A stretch of 64,000 nt of DNA from NCBI RefSeq assembly GCF_027579695.1, contig NC_083582.1:30404464-30468463 (forward strand), read 5' to 3'. Below, in pieces: positions 62,158-64,000 of this stretch. The stretch's first letter is position 1. The number at the start of each line of letters is the position of its first letter. The notes below the pieces were generated by a model. The model made no database searches. It saw only the letters and a list, made by a program, of their open reading frames with translations, and was not told the origin of the DNA. This stretch comes from Neoarius graeffei. Lineage: Eukaryota; Chordata; Actinopteri; Siluriformes; Ariidae. The position numbers and the translations under genes are program-made.

Positions 62158-62565
62158 AGAATGTTCACACATTTCCCGCGCAAGTTGCATTTTCCAGCCC
62201 AAAATTATGTTCAAAACCCGCCAAAATGCACTAAAAACCAATCTGGCAACACTTGCGCAGCGCAACAGGCGTATGACGTAAGCACGCTGCTTGTGCGAGC
62301 ACATAAAATCTAATAGAAAACGCATTGGGAGCATCATTTTCGAAAAAAACGTACGTACCATTAGTGTCAATGGGAGATTTTGGGGCAAATCTGAACCTGA
62401 CAGAAATCGCCCCAAAAGGGCGTGGCTACACCAGGCGCGACCTTAACCTGATTGGACAATGACATTACTGTTGGTAGTAGGAGTAGATAAAAAAAGAAAA
62501 AAAAAATCTCCCTCCCTGTTTGGGAGTGCGTCGCCCAAATCGCCCCTATTAACGAGCCGCCAGTG

Positions 62566-62650
62566 CTATGCAGTGAGCCCCTGAGGCTCTTGGCTTCATC
62601 TCTTTTTCTCTTTTCTTTTCTTTGCTCCTGACTTGTGCATGTTGGCAAAC
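62566..62650 (-). pseudogene. Outer hAT transposase N-terminus, fragment
   Basis: On the - strand MHKSGAKKRKEKKR, then after a frame change DEAKSLRGSLHS, resembles the basic start (SGAKKRK) of ZMYM-like hAT transposases. It lies on the far side of the nested element from the C-terminal piece, consistent with one gene split and deleted. Confidence 0.6.
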
Positions 62651-63189
62651 GGGCTCGCACGCTTATTGTCGAAGCGTTATGATGGAATAGTACCGTGTTA
62701 TTTGGCGCCTTAATCAAAGACCAAACCATTTCTGCATTAGGGGTGGTAGGTGGGTTCTTGAATCTATTTTCGAAGACAATAAAGGCAAAAGAACCAGAAA
62801 TCATTCATTGAATGCAAATATAGCACATTTTTCTCCCCCAAATCAACACATTTTGAAATGAAACAGAATGATTAATGGCATCTTCATGAGGGACCAGTTC
62901 TGGGCCCCCCCTCATGCCTGGGCCCAGGACAAAATACCCGGTTGTCCCCCCCGTCGACGGCCCTGCTGATGAGAATAATTAATATTTTAGCCTCGTAGTA
63001 CAGTTGGGGCCAAAAGTTTTGAGACGGACACAAACTTTGCTGCTTCAGTCTTTTTAGATCTTTTTGTCAGACGTTTCTATGGTATACTGAAGTACAATTA
63101 TAAGGATTTCCTAAGTTTCAAAGGCTTTTATTGACAAATACATCAAGTTTATACAGAGAGTCAATATTTACAGTGTTGACCCTTCTTTT

Positions 63190-63711
63190 TCAAGACTCCA
63201 TGCTGGATATCAGCTTCTGGGCCAAATCCTGACTGATGGCAACCCATTCTTGCATAGTCGGTGCTTGGAGTTTATCACAATTTTGGGGTTTTTGTTCGGC
63301 CACCCACTTTTTGAGGACTGACAGCAGGTTCTGGATGGGATTAAGATCTGGGGAGTTTCCTGGCCATGGACCCAAAATTTCAATGTTTTGTTCCCTGAGC
63401 CACTTAGTTATCACTTTTGCCTCGTGACCTGGTGCTCCATCATGCTGGAAAAAGCATCGTTCATCACCAAATTGCTCCTGGAGGATGTTTTGATACCATT
63501 CTTTATCCATGGCCGGGTTCTTAGGCAAAATTGTGAGTGAGCCCACTCCCTTGGATGAGAAGCGACCCCACACATGAATAGTCTCAGGATGCGTTACTGT
63601 TGGCTTGACACAGGACTCATGGTAGCGCTCACCTTTTCTTCTCCGGACAATCATTTCTCCAGATGTCCCAAACAGTCTGAAGGGGGCTTCATCAGAGAAA
63701 AACACTTTACC
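63190..63711 (-). pseudogene. Tc1-type family 6 transposase, C-terminal half
   Basis: The - strand reads WGKVFFSDEAPFRLFG (first Asp), FFQHDGAPGHEAKVI (second Asp) and GNSPDLNPIQNLLSVL. The third catalytic residue is Gln (NPIQ) where the family has Glu, so the enzyme would be dead even if complete. The frame is otherwise open from the inverted-repeat junction to the stop at 63190. The N-terminal DNA-binding domain is absent. Confidence 0.85.
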
Positions 63712-63798
63712 CCAGGCCTCTGCAGTCTGCAAAAAGTTATTTTCTCTGATGAAGCCCTCTTCAGACTGTTCGAGACATCTGGAGAAATGATTGTCCGG
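63643..63798. repeat. 66-bp inverted duplication
   Basis: 63643-63708 (CCGGACAATCATTTCTCCAG...) is repeated inverted at 63732-63798 with only a few differences, around a 23-base spacer. It duplicates the first-Asp region of the transposase. Confidence 0.92.
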
Positions 63799-64000
63799 TT
63801 CATAAGCCTCTGAAACTTATGAAATGCTTATTTCATAAGTACTTCAGTGTACCATAGAAACACCTGACAAAAAGATCTAAAAAACACTGAAGCAGCAAAC
63901 TTTGTGAAAAGCAAAATTTGTGTGTCAGGTCTCAAAACTTTTGGCCACGACTGTACAATTCAGTTGCTTAAAAGTGATCATTCCTTATATATACAGGGGT

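Larger units (their letters stand above)
60852..62565 (-). mobile_element. Nested hAT-like element with a TTF-type finger exon
   Basis: CAGTGGCGGCTC at the left and GAGCCGCCAGTG at the right are the terminal repeats. The 8-bp flanks (ctctcctg and ctatgcag) agree at only 5 positions, so the duplication is doubtful. Inside are a coding exon (61849-62157), a CpG-rich leader (62160-62300) and a CA microsatellite. Confidence 0.72.
60457..62965 (-). mobile_element. hAT element with remnants of its transposase
   Basis: CAGGGCCGTTGAC at the left and the inverse of GTCGACGGCCCTG at the right, with a perfect 8-bp duplication ctgatgag (60449-60456 and 62966-62973). The first and last parts of a hAT transposase remain at its two sides on the - strand; the middle has been lost, and another element (60852-62565) sits between. 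Confidence 0.92.
63001..63953 (-). mobile_element. Tc1-type family 6, rearranged
   Basis: CAGTTGGGGCCAAAAGTTTT at the left and the inverse of AAAACTTTTGGCCACGACTG at the right, flanked by TA (62999-63000 and 63954-63955). The N-terminal half of the transposase is missing and replaced by an inverted copy of part of the remaining gene (63732-63798). Confidence 0.9.

Noticed and set aside
61849-62415. 188-codon version of the TTF-finger frame
   Set aside because: The first 86 codons lie in the element's leader; similarity starts at ATG 62157, so the shorter start was used.

Overview
The window is nuclear DNA of a ray-finned (teleost) fish. The signs are two vertebrate genes broken into exons with GT-AG introns, many copies of a fish-type tRNA-derived SINE, and a dense set of fish Tc1/mariner, hAT, TTAA-target, Harbinger-like and Penelope-like elements. 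Nothing in it is bacterial.

Host genes. (1) The left edge holds the last four coding exons of antxr1 on the + strand (248-346, 1014-1181, 1388-1468, 4297-4527). They encode the cytoplasmic tail, ending in a proline-rich stretch and TGA, followed by a 3' UTR probably reaching about 6050. (2) The last coding exon of a ubtd1-type ubiquitin-domain gene lies on the - strand at 54067-54446. Its upstream exons are not in the window, so 54447-64000 is mostly its intron, almost completely filled by transposons. No other host exon could be supported.

Layout. 6530-8613 is a Tc1 remnant carrying a SINE and a retroposon that encodes a small membrane protein. 8614-10919 holds palindromic repeats and two SINEs. 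Tc1 elements sit at 10920-12633, 13656-15260, 27206-28811, 34860-36848 and 42739-44353; three of them keep a full-length 340-codon transposase frame. 20851-26400 holds an element with tandemly built terminal repeats, then Penelope-like fragments in opposite orientations split by another Tc1. 30477-34077 is a hAT element stuffed with two inverted copies of a THAP plus SWIM/YqaJ-type element, a Tc1 MITE and a SINE. 38023-41218 holds a fold-back element and a Harbinger-like element with its own insertion. 44482-47022 is a Tc1 relic with three further insertions. 47600-48745 is a second copy of the membrane-protein retroposon. 49946-52897 holds a second fold-back element, a LINE tail and a TTAA element with a THAP frame. 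54480-60367 is a four-level stack of nested transposons. 60457-63953 holds nested hAT elements and a rearranged Tc1.

Many boundaries are fixed by target-site duplications visible on both sides, so much of the order of insertion can be read. The least familiar parts are the membrane-protein retroposon with a conserved 3' hairpin, the head-to-head THAP elements, and a TTAA element sprinkled with a 9-bp motif in both orientations. Family names are recognised from memory and were not checked against a database.
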